Source: DATMER01 sp963741305 (GTDB lineage: Bacteria; Acidobacteriota; Thermoanaerobaculia; Multivoradales; UBA5704). Taken from it: a stretch of 64,000 nt of DNA. Below the pieces are notes generated by a model. It made no database searches and was not told the origin of the DNA. It saw only the letters and a program-made list of their open reading frames with translations. Every line of letters begins with the position of its first letter. Position 1 is the stretch's first letter. Of the stretch, positions 45,133 through 53,810 are shown one piece after another. The translations under genes were made by a program, and so were the position numbers. Location of the stretch: assembly GCA_963741305.1 (NCBI GenBank), contig CAVUHL010000003.1, forward strand, positions 682,001-746,000. The letters are read 5' to 3'.

Positions 45133-45951
45133 ATGCGGCGCCGCGTTGCCATCCTCGCGGTCCTTTTGCTCGTGTCGCAGGCTGCGAGCGCCCAGCCCAC
45201 GCTCGCGCGGCTGATCGAAGCGGTGCGCGAGAAGGCGAAGGCTCTCGAAAGCACGTCGGGGATGCAGCTCGCTTTCAAGACGTTTACGGCCACGAACAAG
45301 CTGAAGCCCGATCAGGTCAGCCAATCCGACTTCGCGGTCGTGCGGCTGCTCTTCGAAAGCACGCGCGACGCGGGCCTGTGGAACCTCCATTGGACTATTA
45401 CGGACCTGGAGCCGAATTCCGACAAAATCTGGAAACAGTGGGGGAGCGTCCGCAGCGCCACGGCCTGGGCCCCGACCGCGATGGCCGAGTGCGACGAGCT
45501 TTCGGCTCTGTTCGCTTTTCTCGCCCGGCGCGCGGGAGTGAGGAATGTCGGACTCTTATGGCCCACGTCCAACCATACGGTAGCGGCCTGGACGGTGCAG
45601 CCCAAGGTCCGGGTGGTGGTGCCTACGACGCAGATCTTCCTGGAGGAGAGCGATCTCTTCGGCACGCGCAAGTTCGATCCGTGGAAGCAGAAGAACATCT
45701 ACGAGTACACGCGGCGTGACGCTCCCGATACCCTTGTCATCCCGTCGCCATTGTTCGATTTTTTCCTGTCACAGATGGACAAGTACGGCGGAGCGAGCGA
45801 CTCCACCCTGCAACGGCTGCGCTATCTGCGGGATGCCGTGTTCCGGAAGCAGCTCACCCGCGCACAGGCAGCGGCGGCGGCGCTCGCGATCCTGCCCGGC
45901 TCGCCAGAGGATGGGGCCGCGCTCCGGCATTTCGCAAGAGACATGAAATGA
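45133..45951 (+). CDS. Secreted transglutaminase-like protein (tentative)
   Basis: 272 residues with a signal peptide (RRRVAILAVLLLVSQAASA). The pattern AECDELSALFAFLARRAGVRN followed by SNHTVAAW resembles the Cys and His blocks of transglutaminase-like/papain-fold proteins, but the third catalytic residue is not evident. It starts 3 bases after the OmpA stop and overlaps archease by ATGA. Enzyme activity is a guess; the fold assignment is modest. Confidence 0.55.
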   Translation: MRRRVAILAVLLLVSQAASAQPTLARLIEAVREKAKALESTSGMQLAFKTFTATNKLKPDQVSQSDFAVVRLLFESTRDAGLWNLHWTITDLEPNSDKIWKQWGSVRSATAWAPTAMAECDELSALFAFLARRAGVRNVGLLWPTSNHTVAAWTVQPKVRVVVPTTQIFLEESDLFGTRKFDPWKQKNIYEYTRRDAPDTLVIPSPLFDFFLSQMDKYGGASDSTLQRLRYLRDAVFRKQLTRAQAAAAALAILPGSPEDGAALRHFARDMK

Positions 45952-46358
45952 CACCTTCCCACCGCTTCGTCGATCACACCTCCGAGATCGGGCTCCAGGT
46001 TCAGGCCGCGACTTTTGGCGAGCTGCTGGCCGAGGCGGCCCGGGGGTTGGCAAGGCTCATGCTTCGCGAAGTTCCCGCGGAAGCAGGGGGAGAGGCCCGC
46101 GACTTCGAGGTCTCGGCCCATGACCGCGAGGCCCTGCTCGTGGATTGGCTCAACGAGATCCTCTTCGTCGCCGAGACCGGGCTCTGGATCCCCCTGGAGA
46201 TCGAGGTGCTCGAGGCGTCCGACACCCGGATCCGGGCGCGGATGCGCGGCGTGACCGTCGAGGTCTCGCCCTCGATGGTCAAGGCCGCGACCTTCCATGG
46301 GCTGGAGGTGGTGGAGACGGCGGAAGGTTTTTCCGCGGAGGTGATCCTGGACGTATGA
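45948..46358 (+). CDS. Archease, RtcB activator
   Basis: 136 residues. FVDHTSEIGLQVQA near the N-terminus and SPSMVKAATFHGLEV near residue 104 are archease signatures, including the metal-binding Asp. Archease speeds guanylylation of the RNA ligase RtcB. The rtcB gene begins within its stop codon (ATGA), giving functional and translational coupling. Confidence 0.93.
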   Translation: MTPSHRFVDHTSEIGLQVQAATFGELLAEAARGLARLMLREVPAEAGGEARDFEVSAHDREALLVDWLNEILFVAETGLWIPLEIEVLEASDTRIRARMRGVTVEVSPSMVKAATFHGLEVVETAEGFSAEVILDV

Positions 46359-47805
46359 AGACAGTAACCAAGTATCCGTGGGAGAGAATCAACCCCTGGC
46401 TGGTCGAGATCCCGGCCTCGGCGCGCGAGGACATGCTCGTCCCGGCCCGGATCTATGTGGATGACGTGCTCTGGGAGCGCGCCATCGGCGACCGCACGCT
46501 GGATCAGCTCGTGAACGTGTCGACCATGCCCGGCATTACCGGATTTGCCTACGCCATGCCCGACGCTCATGAGGGCTACGGCTTTCCCGTGGGCGGCGTG
46601 GCCGCGTTCCGCGCCGAGGACGGCGTGATCTCGCCGGGCGGCGTGGGCTACGACATCAACTGCGGCGTGCGGCTGCTGGCCTCGGACATCAATTTCGGCG
46701 AGGTGCGCCACCGCCTGGAGCCGCTGATGACCGATCTCGCGCGGGCGGTCCCCTCGGCGCGGGCAAGGGCGGCAAGCTGAAATTCGGGGGCGAGGACATG
46801 AACCGCGTCCTCGGTGAGGGGTGCCGCTATCTCGCGGAGATCGGCATGGCGACGCCTGAGGATCTGGAGAGGACGGAGGCCGAGGGCTCCTTCCGGCGCG
46901 CCGATCCCGGGAAGGTCTCGGACAAGGCGCGGGACCGGGGCAGAGGGCAGCTCGGCACGATCGGTTCGGGCAACCACTTCCTGGAGATCCAGAGGGTGGA
47001 GCGGATCTTCGACCCGGCGGCGGCCGAGGCCCTGGGCATCTACAAGGGGCAGATCGTAATCCTCATCCACACCGGGTCCCGCGGCCTGGGCCACCAGGTG
47101 TGCACGGATTACGTCCGCGCCATGGACGAGGTGATGGCCCGCCACGGCATCAAGCTGCCGGATCGGGAGCTGGCCTGCGCGCCGTTCCAATCCAAGGAAG
47201 GGCAGGCTTACTTTGGCGCCATGTGTGCCGCGGCCAATTTCGCCTTCGCGAACCGCCAGGCCATCACCCACGCGACCCGCGAGGTGTTCAAGGAGACCTT
47301 TGGCGAAGAGGGCGGGCTCCGGCTCGTCTACGACGTGGCTCACAACATGGCCAAGCTGGAGGATCACTCCGATGGAGGTACTGATGGTGGGCAGATCGTG
47401 GTCCACCGCAAGGGCGCGACCCGCGCCTTCGGACCCACGAATCCGGAGACTCCGGAGGCCTACCGCGATTTCGGGCAGCCGGTGCTGATCCCCGGCAGCA
47501 TGGGCACGGCTTCCTACGTGCTGGTGGGCACGGACGACGCTCTGCAGCGCTCTTTCGGCAGCACCTGCCACGGTGCCGGCCGGGCCATGAGCCGCACCGC
47601 GGCCAAGAAGGTCAAGCACGGCAGCGAGGTGCGCAAGGAGCTGGAGGAGCAGGGCATCGTGGTGCGCTGCGCCGGCATGGGAGAGCTGGCCGAAGAGGCC
47701 CCCCACGCCTACAAGGATGTCGATCGGGTGGTGGACGTGGTCCACAACGCCGGCTTGGCCCGCAAGGTGGCGAGGCTGGTGCCGCTGGGTGTGATCAAGG
47801 GGTGA
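46355..47805 (+). pseudogene. rtcB: RNA-splicing ligase RtcB, split by a frameshift
   Basis: The 5' part (46355-46780) reads as RtcB to residue ~133, with DAHEGYGFPVGG and the catalytic GYDINCGVR. It then shifts frame at about 46754-46756, after AVPS, and stops at a TGA. The +1 frame resumes at once as GAGKGGKLKF and runs to 47805 with GSGNHFLE, HTGSRGLGHQ, HNMAKLE and the guanylylated-His motif STCHGAGRAMS. One missing base explains everything, and all catalytic residues survive if the frame is restored. This may be a sequencing error, a recent inactivation or a slippage site. RtcB joins 2',3'-cyclic phosphate and 5'-OH RNA ends. It overlaps archease by ATGA. Confidence 0.88.
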
Positions 47806-47823
47806 GGCCCACCCCGACCGACC

Positions 47824-47891
47824 GGGCGTGATGAATCACGCCCCTACAAGCGAGATCGAGCTTGCTTGTAGGGGCGACATTCATGGCGCCC
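47824..47891. repeat. GGGGCG-type intergenic inverted repeat
   Basis: Arms of about 28 bases (CGCCCCTACAAGC and GCTTGTAGGGGCG with flanking GGGCG/CGCCC) surround a 12-base centre. It lies between rtcB and the next gene and looks like a dispersed palindromic repeat; it could also end transcription after rtcB. Confidence 0.75.
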
Positions 47892-47933
47892 TCCGGGGGC
47901 CGGAGGGCCGGATCAGGGTATGCTCTCCCCCCA

Positions 47934-50690
47934 ATGGTGACCCAGACCTCGACAGGGACCGCCGAGGAGGTTCTCGGCCTCGTCCGCACGCTCGCGCTGG
48001 AGCTGCATCCCGGGCGGCGGGGTCTCGACGGCACCACCCTCGATTCCTCCCTGGAACGCGATTTCGGGCTCGACAGCCTGGCCCGGGCCGAGCTGCTCAT
48101 TCGGTTGGAGCGGGCCTTCGGGATCAGGCTCTCGGAATCGCTGCTGACCTCGGCTGAGACTCCTCGGGACCTGCTGCGTGCCCTGCTTGCCGGCCCTTCG
48201 GGTATCTCGGGCCTCAGCTCTGCCGTTCTTGACGAGCCTCTGGCTCCAGCCGAGCCGGCCCCCGAGCGCACGCGGACGCTTCTGGAGGTGCTCGACTGGC
48301 ACGTTCAGCGCCATCCGGAACGGCGGCACATCCTCTACTACCCCGGGCATGGCGAGCCCGAGGAGCTGAGCTTCGGCGAGCTGGCGCGGCGCGCCGGGGC
48401 CGTGGCCGCGGGCCTGAAGGACCTGGGCGTCGGCTCCGGGCAGGCCGTGGGGCTCATGCTCCCCACCTCGCTCGACTACTTCGCTGCCTTCTTCGGCGTG
48501 CAGCTCGCGGGCGCCATCCCGGTCCCCCTCTATCCGCCGGCCCGTTTGAGCCAGATCGAGGATCACCTCCGGCGCCAGGCGGGCATCCTGGAGACCTCGC
48601 AGGCCGCGGTGCTCGTCACTTTCCCGGAGGTTCTCCCTTTGGCCCGGCTGCTGCGCGCGCAGATCCCAGGGCTGAAGAAGGTGGTGACCGTCTCCGAGGT
48701 TTCGGCTCCCGGTGAGGTTTCTGCCGCCGTCCGGGAGGAGGACATCGCCTTCCTCCAGTTCACCTCGGGCAGCACCGGCAATCCCAAGGGGGTGACGCTC
48801 ACCCACGGGAACCTGCTCGCCAACCTGCGGTCGATCGGCAAGGCGGTCGATATCGGCGGCGAGGACGTGGTGGTGAGCTGGCTGCCGCTCTACCACGACA
48901 TGGGCCTGATCGGCTCGTGGATGGGGAGCCTCTACTTCGGGATGCCGCTGGTCCTGATGTCACCGCTGAGCTTCCTCGCCCGGCCGTCGCGCTGGCTCTG
49001 GGCGATCCACCGCCATCGTGGGACGCTGTCGCCAGCCCCCAACTTCGCGTACGAGCTGTGCGTGGGCAAGGTCGAGGACGCGGAGATCGACGGCCTCGAT
49101 CTTTCGTCCTGGCGCTACGCCCTCAACGGCGCCGAGCCGGTGAGCCCCGAGGCCATGCGCCGATTTACCGAGCGCTACACGCGCCATGGCTTCAACCCCA
49201 AGGCCATGGCGCCGGTCTACGGGCTCGCCGAGTGCTCTCTGGCCGTGGCCTTCACGCCGGTGGGAAGGGGGCCGGTCCTCGATACCGTCGACCGCGAGAC
49301 CTTCCAGAAGACCGGGGAGGCCGTTCCGGCTCCAGAGGGGCTGCGCTTCGTTTCCTGCGGCTTCCCGGTGCCGGACCACGAGATCCGGATCGTGGATGGG
49401 GCCGGCAAGGAGCTGGGCGAGCGCCGGGAGGGTCGGCTGGAGCTTCGGGGACCGTCGGCCACGAGCGGCTATTACCGCAACCCCGAGGCCACGAGGAAGC
49501 TGATCCGCAACGGCTGGCTCGACTCGGGTGACCGCGCCTACATCGCGGGCGGCGAGGTCTACATCACGGGCCGGGTCAAGGACATCATCATCCGCGCCGG
49601 CCGCAACCTCTACCCGCACGAGCTGGAAGAGGCGGTGGGGGAGATCCCCGGCATCCGCAAGGGGTGCGTGGCCGTTTTCGGCTCCCCCGACCCTCAGTCG
49701 GGGACCGAGCGGGTGGTGGTCCTGGCGGAGACCCGCGAAGGAAGGGAGCCTGAGCTCGACCGGCTGCGGCGGGAGGTCCAGGATGTAGCGGCCTCGCTCC
49801 TCGGCACCCCCGCGGATGATGTCGTCCTGGCGCCTCCCCAGACGGTCCCCAAAACCTCCAGCGGCAAGATCCGGAGGGCGGCGAGCCGCGACCTCTACGA
49901 GCGCGGGCGGCTTGCCCAGGGCCGCACGGCGGTCTGGCTGCAACTCGTCCATCTGACCGCATCGGGAGCCAAGGCACGGTTGGGAGACTTCCTCTACGCC
50001 GGCTGGTTCTGGCTCGTCTTCGCCCTGGCGGCTCCTCCGGTCTGGATCGCCCTGGCGGTCACGCCGGGCCTCGAGCGCCGGCGGCGGTTCGCGCGTTTCG
50101 TGGCCCGGTCCCTGGCCTTCCTCACCGGGACTCCGATGAAGGCCGAGGGGCTGGAGAACCTGGCGGGGCCGGGTCCGCGGATCGTGGCCGTCAACCACTC
50201 CAGCTACCTGGATTCGTTCCTGCTCACCGCTCTCCTCACGCCGGATCTGGGCTACGTGGTCAAGCGGGAGCTGGCGAAGACGGTGTTCTCCCGCCTTCCG
50301 TTGGAGCGCCTGGGAGCGGTCTTCGTGGAGCGTTTCGACGCCGGTCAGGGCGCGGAGGAGTCGCGCAAGGTGGCGGACGCGGTGCGCTCCGGCGAGTCGC
50401 TCGTCATCTTCCCCGAGGGGACCTTCACCCGCATCCCCGGGCTCCGGCCCTTCCGCATGGGCACTTTCGTGGTGGCCGCCCAGACCGGCGCGCCCGTGGT
50501 CCCCGTGGCGATCCGCGGCGCCCGATCCAAATTGCGCGGAAGCGAATGGTTCCCGCGCAGCGGCGGGGTGGAGCTCTCCGTCCTTCCTCCGATCCGTCCC
50601 GACGGCTCCGACTGGGCCGCGGCCGTCCGCCTGCGGGATGCCGTGCGCGGGCAGGTGCTTGCGGCCTGCGGCGAGCCCGACCTCTCCTGA
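47934..50690 (+). CDS. Carrier protein - acyl-adenylating enzyme - PlsC acyltransferase fusion
   Basis: 918 residues, three modules. Residues about 1-90 are an acyl carrier domain with the phosphopantetheine Ser48 in DFGLDSLA. Residues about 110-640 are an adenylate-forming domain of fatty acyl-AMP ligase type: FLQFTSGSTGNPKGV, YHDMGLIGSW, YGLAECSLAVAF, GWLDSGDRAY, KTSSGKIRR. Residues about 720-918 are a PlsC-type glycerophosphate acyltransferase with NHSSYLDS (HX4D) and FPEGTF. It can plausibly activate a fatty acid, load it on its own carrier and transfer it to a lysophospholipid. This resembles Aas-like lipid remodelling with an added carrier. ATG 47934 is chosen since upstream sequence is repeat DNA. 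Confidence 0.88.
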   Translation: MVTQTSTGTAEEVLGLVRTLALELHPGRRGLDGTTLDSSLERDFGLDSLARAELLIRLERAFGIRLSESLLTSAETPRDLLRALLAGPSGISGLSSAVLDEPLAPAEPAPERTRTLLEVLDWHVQRHPERRHILYYPGHGEPEELSFGELARRAGAVAAGLKDLGVGSGQAVGLMLPTSLDYFAAFFGVQLAGAIPVPLYPPARLSQIEDHLRRQAGILETSQAAVLVTFPEVLPLARLLRAQIPGLKKVVTVSEVSAPGEVSAAVREEDIAFLQFTSGSTGNPKGVTLTHGNLLANLRSIGKAVDIGGEDVVVSWLPLYHDMGLIGSWMGSLYFGMPLVLMSPLSFLARPSRWLWAIHRHRGTLSPAPNFAYELCVGKVEDAEIDGLDLSSWRYALNGAEPVSPEAMRRFTERYTRHGFNPKAMAPVYGLAECSLAVAFTPVGRGPVLDTVDRETFQKTGEAVPAPEGLRFVSCGFPVPDHEIRIVDGAGKELGERREGRLELRGPSATSGYYRNPEATRKLIRNGWLDSGDRAYIAGGEVYITGRVKDIIIRAGRNLYPHELEEAVGEIPGIRKGCVAVFGSPDPQSGTERVVVLAETREGREPELDRLRREVQDVAASLLGTPADDVVLAPPQTVPKTSSGKIRRAASRDLYERGRLAQGRTAVWLQLVHLTASGAKARLGDFLYAGWFWLVFALAAPPVWIALAVTPGLERRRRFARFVARSLAFLTGTPMKAEGLENLAGPGPRIVAVNHSSYLDSFLLTALLTPDLGYVVKRELAKTVFSRLPLERLGAVFVERFDAGQGAEESRKVADAVRSGESLVIFPEGTFTRIPGLRPFRMGTFVVAAQTGAPVVPVAIRGARSKLRGSEWFPRSGGVELSVLPPIRPDGSDWAAAVRLRDAVRGQVLAACGEPDLS

Positions 50691-50725
50691 GCTATACTGA
50701 TTGGGAAGTCCCGAGAGGTTTTCTC

Positions 50726-51298
50726 ATGTATGACCAGAAGTGTGTTGCACTACGGGTGTGGATGAGGTGTTTCCCTGCGGTCATCGCCCTCCTGGCGGCC
50801 GCAGGCTCCGCACAGGCCCAGGCCGGATCCCGTGCCACCTGGACCTTCAGCACGGATGGCTCCAACAACCTGGTGATCCAGGACCTCGAGGCTTTCACGA
50901 CGGCTACGGGCCGGGTCGGGGAAGCGCTCTGCCTTCAGTACTATCCCAACTGCCCCTCCAACTCCGATCGCAGGGCGAATGACCTGCGGCTCGCCCGTCC
51001 GCGTTATGCGCTGCGTGGTACTGGAGGCAAAGGCTTCGAATGGCGAGTCGAGCCCGGTCAGCCGACGGTGCGCGACACGGGCTCGACCCTGCCGTTCCTG
51101 GTAGGCGGCGTAGAGCAGGGGATGGTCCAGATCGTCAGCACACCGGGGCCTTGGACGATCGAGCTGCAGAGGATTCCGGCCGCCGAGCTGCGGGTTGGAG
51201 ACGGCAAGCGCTGGAATGTCTTCCTGCGGTTCTCGGAGGCGCCGCCGGACGCGAGCGCCGCTGCCTGCTGGATCGAAGTCGGCTGTCCGGCCGGGTAG
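50726..51298 (+). CDS. Secreted protein of unknown function
   Basis: 190 residues. The signal peptide contains CFPAVIALLAAAGSAQAQ. The mature protein has two to four Cys residues (EALCLQYYPNCPSN, AACWIEVGCPAG) and a Ser/Gly-rich beta-type sequence. ATG 50726 has GAGAGG about 7 bases upstream; an alternative ATG at 50762 begins nearer the signal peptide core. I recognise no family. It is isolated, with about 200 bases to the next gene. Confidence 0.7.
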   Translation: MYDQKCVALRVWMRCFPAVIALLAAAGSAQAQAGSRATWTFSTDGSNNLVIQDLEAFTTATGRVGEALCLQYYPNCPSNSDRRANDLRLARPRYALRGTGGKGFEWRVEPGQPTVRDTGSTLPFLVGGVEQGMVQIVSTPGPWTIELQRIPAAELRVGDGKRWNVFLRFSEAPPDASAAACWIEVGCPAG

Positions 51299-51504
51299 CC
51301 CCCTCCATACCTTACCCGCCGCCCCGAGCTTCTGGACCTTCTTTCGGGGCCCCTCCTTGATTCTTTGGGCGAGGGGGGTATGATTTCCTCAGTGACCAGT
51401 CTCATCGGAGCCTCGAGCCGGTTTAGCCGGTGGCGGGGCCGCCCGGCGGCCGTTGGACGGTTGCGGGGAACTGCTGTCGTCGCGAACCGACGAAGGAGAC
51501 CGAT

Positions 51505-51837
51505 ATGGAGCTTCCGTTGACCATCACCGCGCAGGAAATCACGCTGCCCGCCTCGATCGAGGCCATCATCCGCGAGAAGGCGATCAAGCTGGAGCGTTTC
51601 TACGATCATCTCATCGGCTGCCATGTCCGGGTCGCGGGACCCGGCAAGCATCATCGCCACGGCGGCCTCTTCGAGGTGCGGATCGATTTGAGCGTCCCTG
51701 GCAGTGAGCTGGTCATCAACCACCAACGCCATGAGGAATTGACTGTTGCCATCCGCGAGGCGTTCGCCGCGGCGAAGCGCCGGCTGGACGAGCACGCCCG
51801 CCTCCATCGCGAAGAGCGCCGGGTGGCCGAGGCCTGA
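51505..51837 (+). CDS. Short ribosome hibernation promoting factor (HPF/YfiA family)
   Basis: 110 residues. The family pattern is clear: an N-terminal PLTITAQEITLPASIEAII, a central KAIKLERFYDHLIGCHV and the C-terminal helix AIREAFAAAKRRLDEHAR. It lacks the C-terminal dimerisation domain of long HPF. Such proteins bind the 30S decoding centre in stationary phase and inactivate or dimerise ribosomes. AAGGAG lies 8 bases before the ATG. It may be a sigma-54 modulation homologue by name only. Confidence 0.88.
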   Translation: MELPLTITAQEITLPASIEAIIREKAIKLERFYDHLIGCHVRVAGPGKHHRHGGLFEVRIDLSVPGSELVINHQRHEELTVAIREAFAAAKRRLDEHARLHREERRVAEA

Positions 51838-51990
51838 CCGTAAATGCCCCCCAAGCTGGCTGGACGGTCTCCAGCCAGCTTGAAAGGGGCTTCCCTGAGC
51901 CGCTATTTTCCGCGTCGTTGTCAAAATTCTGCTACCTGCGGCAACTCTTATATAGGGCCGAATGCCTCGCGACCCGAGAGGGGGCTTCGA

Positions 51991-52647
51991 ATGACAGGGT
52001 TGTACGGTGCAGCTTTCGACCGCCTGGCCGCCAGGCTCGGGGCGCACGTGGACCGCGTGCTCCGCGAGGCCAGGGAGGCGTCCATCCTCATGGAGGAGCT
52101 GTTGCTCCAGCCGCGGGAACGGCGCCGCGAGCGGGTCCGGAGCGAGCCGCGGCTCTGGCTCATCAAGCTGTGCGAGGGATTGGAGGCGGCGAGCCGGAGG
52201 GCAGGGACTGCGGACCTGGCAACGGCGGTCGAGCTGGCGGAGCTGGCCGTGGAGGTGGCCGAGCGGCTGGATTCCCGATGCTACGGCGAGGCCCTGGTGG
52301 GAGACGCCCAGGCACTGGCCTGGGCCTATCTTGGCAATGCCCGGCGTATCGATTGCGACCTCGACCGCGCCGAGGAGGCCCTCGTCCATGCCGAGCGACT
52401 CTACCGGCAGTTCGAGGCCGACCTTCTGACCGAGGCGGAGATCCTGGTCTTCCAGGCCTCCCTGCGCAATGCCCAGGGGCGCTTCCCGAAGGCCGTCGCG
52501 CTCCTGGACCGGGCGCTCCGGCTCTACCGTGAGGCTGGCGACCGCCACCAGGAAGGCCGCACCCTGATCCTCAAGGGCATGGTGCTCGTCGAGGGGATTC
52601 CAAGGCGGCGGCCGCCAATCTGGCCGGCGGCCTGCCACGAGAACTAG
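51991..52647 (+). CDS. TPR-like regulatory protein, probably truncated
   Basis: 218 residues, mostly helical. It shows TPR-like blocks: YGEALVGDAQALAWAYLGNARR, then DRAEEALVHAERLYRQF and FPKAVALLDRALRLYREAGDR. The last ~15 residues (beginning PRRRPPIWP) do not fit the helical pattern, and related acidobacterial proteins usually continue with more repeats, so a frameshift or deletion near 52600 may have cut it short. GAGAGGGGG precedes the ATG. It overlaps the convergent VWFA gene end by 4 bases. Function is unknown. Confidence 0.68.
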   Translation: MTGLYGAAFDRLAARLGAHVDRVLREAREASILMEELLLQPRERRRERVRSEPRLWLIKLCEGLEAASRRAGTADLATAVELAELAVEVAERLDSRCYGEALVGDAQALAWAYLGNARRIDCDLDRAEEALVHAERLYRQFEADLLTEAEILVFQASLRNAQGRFPKAVALLDRALRLYREAGDRHQEGRTLILKGMVLVEGIPRRRPPIWPAACHEN

Positions 52648-53810
52648 CGTTCCAGGTAGCCTTCCTGGGTGCGCACCTGGAGGCTGTCGCCGCGCACCCG
52701 CAGCTCGAGGTCGTGCCACGTGCCGCGGCCCTTGGACTGGCTGGGGTAGTAGCCCAGCACGTACTGCTCGCGCAGCTCTCCCAGCAATGCCTGGAGCGCC
52801 GCCTGGATCTGCTCCAGGTTCTCGAGCGTCTGGATGCGGCCGCCGCTCTCCAGCACGGCGCTCTTCAGCAGCTCCAGCTCCCGGCGGTGGCCTTCGCCGT
52901 CGCGCCAGGCGCTGAAGATCTCGCTCTGCGGCAGCAGCTCGTCCTGCCGCCGCAGCCGCAGCCAGTAGAGGACGGCCTGGCTCTGGCGCGCGATCTTCTG
53001 CACCTGCTCCATGGTGAGGACGCTCTCGATGTCCACGCCGTCCGAGACCAGGACGACCACCTTGCGCCCTTGCCGGCCCTCCAGCCGCTTCAATCCCAGG
53101 TAGAGCGCGTCGTTGAGCGCGGTCCCCCCCTGTGCCTGGACCCCCGAGAGGCCCAGGGTGAGGATCGAGGGGACGCTGGTGAACGGCGTCTCCAGCAGGA
53201 CCCGGTCGGAGAACAGGATCATCTTCGCCTCGTCGAGGCGCTTCATCCCGCTCACGAAGGTCTTGGCCCCGTCTACCGCGGTGCGCAGGCCCTTGACGGA
53301 CATGCTGGTGCTGGAGTCCACGAGCAGCGCGGCGGTGAAGGGGATCTCCCCGCGCTCGAACGTGATGATCTCCTGCGGCACGCCGTTGTCGAGGATGGTG
53401 AAGTCTTCGCGCGTCAGGTCGTTGGCCCTCTGGCCGCCGCGGTCGACAACCACGTAGAGCTGCTGCAGGCCGACTTCGATCTCGTCGTCGATCTGGAGCG
53501 GCAGGGCCCTCAGGCTGGCGTTGCCGATCGGTCCGGAGGGGCCGTATGCCACGACCTCGATGGAGTGGTCGGCGTTCTGCTGGCCTACGTCGACCACGAT
53601 CCGCCAGGGGGGAGCTTCCGCAACCCCGACCCGCAGGTTGTCGAGGTAGAACTCGACCCGGCTGACGGCAGCGCCGGTCACCTCGGCGCGGATCTCCACC
53701 TCGCCAAAGAGCGGCTGGTTCGGCGGCGGGGTCACGATCCGCACGGATGGGGCCGCCGCGGACGGCGAGGGCCAGAGGAGCAAGAGAAGGAGAAGGCCTA
53801 GGCGTCTCAT
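52644..53810 (-). CDS. Secreted VWFA-domain protein (Acidobacteria type), third in operon
   Basis: 388 residues with a signal peptide (RRLGLLLLLLLWPSPSAAA). An Ig-like N-terminal part (VEFYLDNLRVG) is followed by a von Willebrand A domain whose metal-binding motif is intact: LLVDSSTSMS near residue 165 (DxSxS). TREDFTILDNGVPQEI just before it is typical of Acidobacteria VWFA-related proteins. It overlaps the upstream gene start by ATGA, so it is the last gene of a three-gene operon (57645 to 52644). Confidence 0.9.
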   Translation of the reverse strand: MRRLGLLLLLLLWPSPSAAAPSVRIVTPPPNQPLFGEVEIRAEVTGAAVSRVEFYLDNLRVGVAEAPPWRIVVDVGQQNADHSIEVVAYGPSGPIGNASLRALPLQIDDEIEVGLQQLYVVVDRGGQRANDLTREDFTILDNGVPQEIITFERGEIPFTAALLVDSSTSMSVKGLRTAVDGAKTFVSGMKRLDEAKMILFSDRVLLETPFTSVPSILTLGLSGVQAQGGTALNDALYLGLKRLEGRQGRKVVVLVSDGVDIESVLTMEQVQKIARQSQAVLYWLRLRRQDELLPQSEIFSAWRDGEGHRRELELLKSAVLESGGRIQTLENLEQIQAALQALLGELREQYVLGYYPSQSKGRGTWHDLELRVRGDSLQVRTQEGYLER

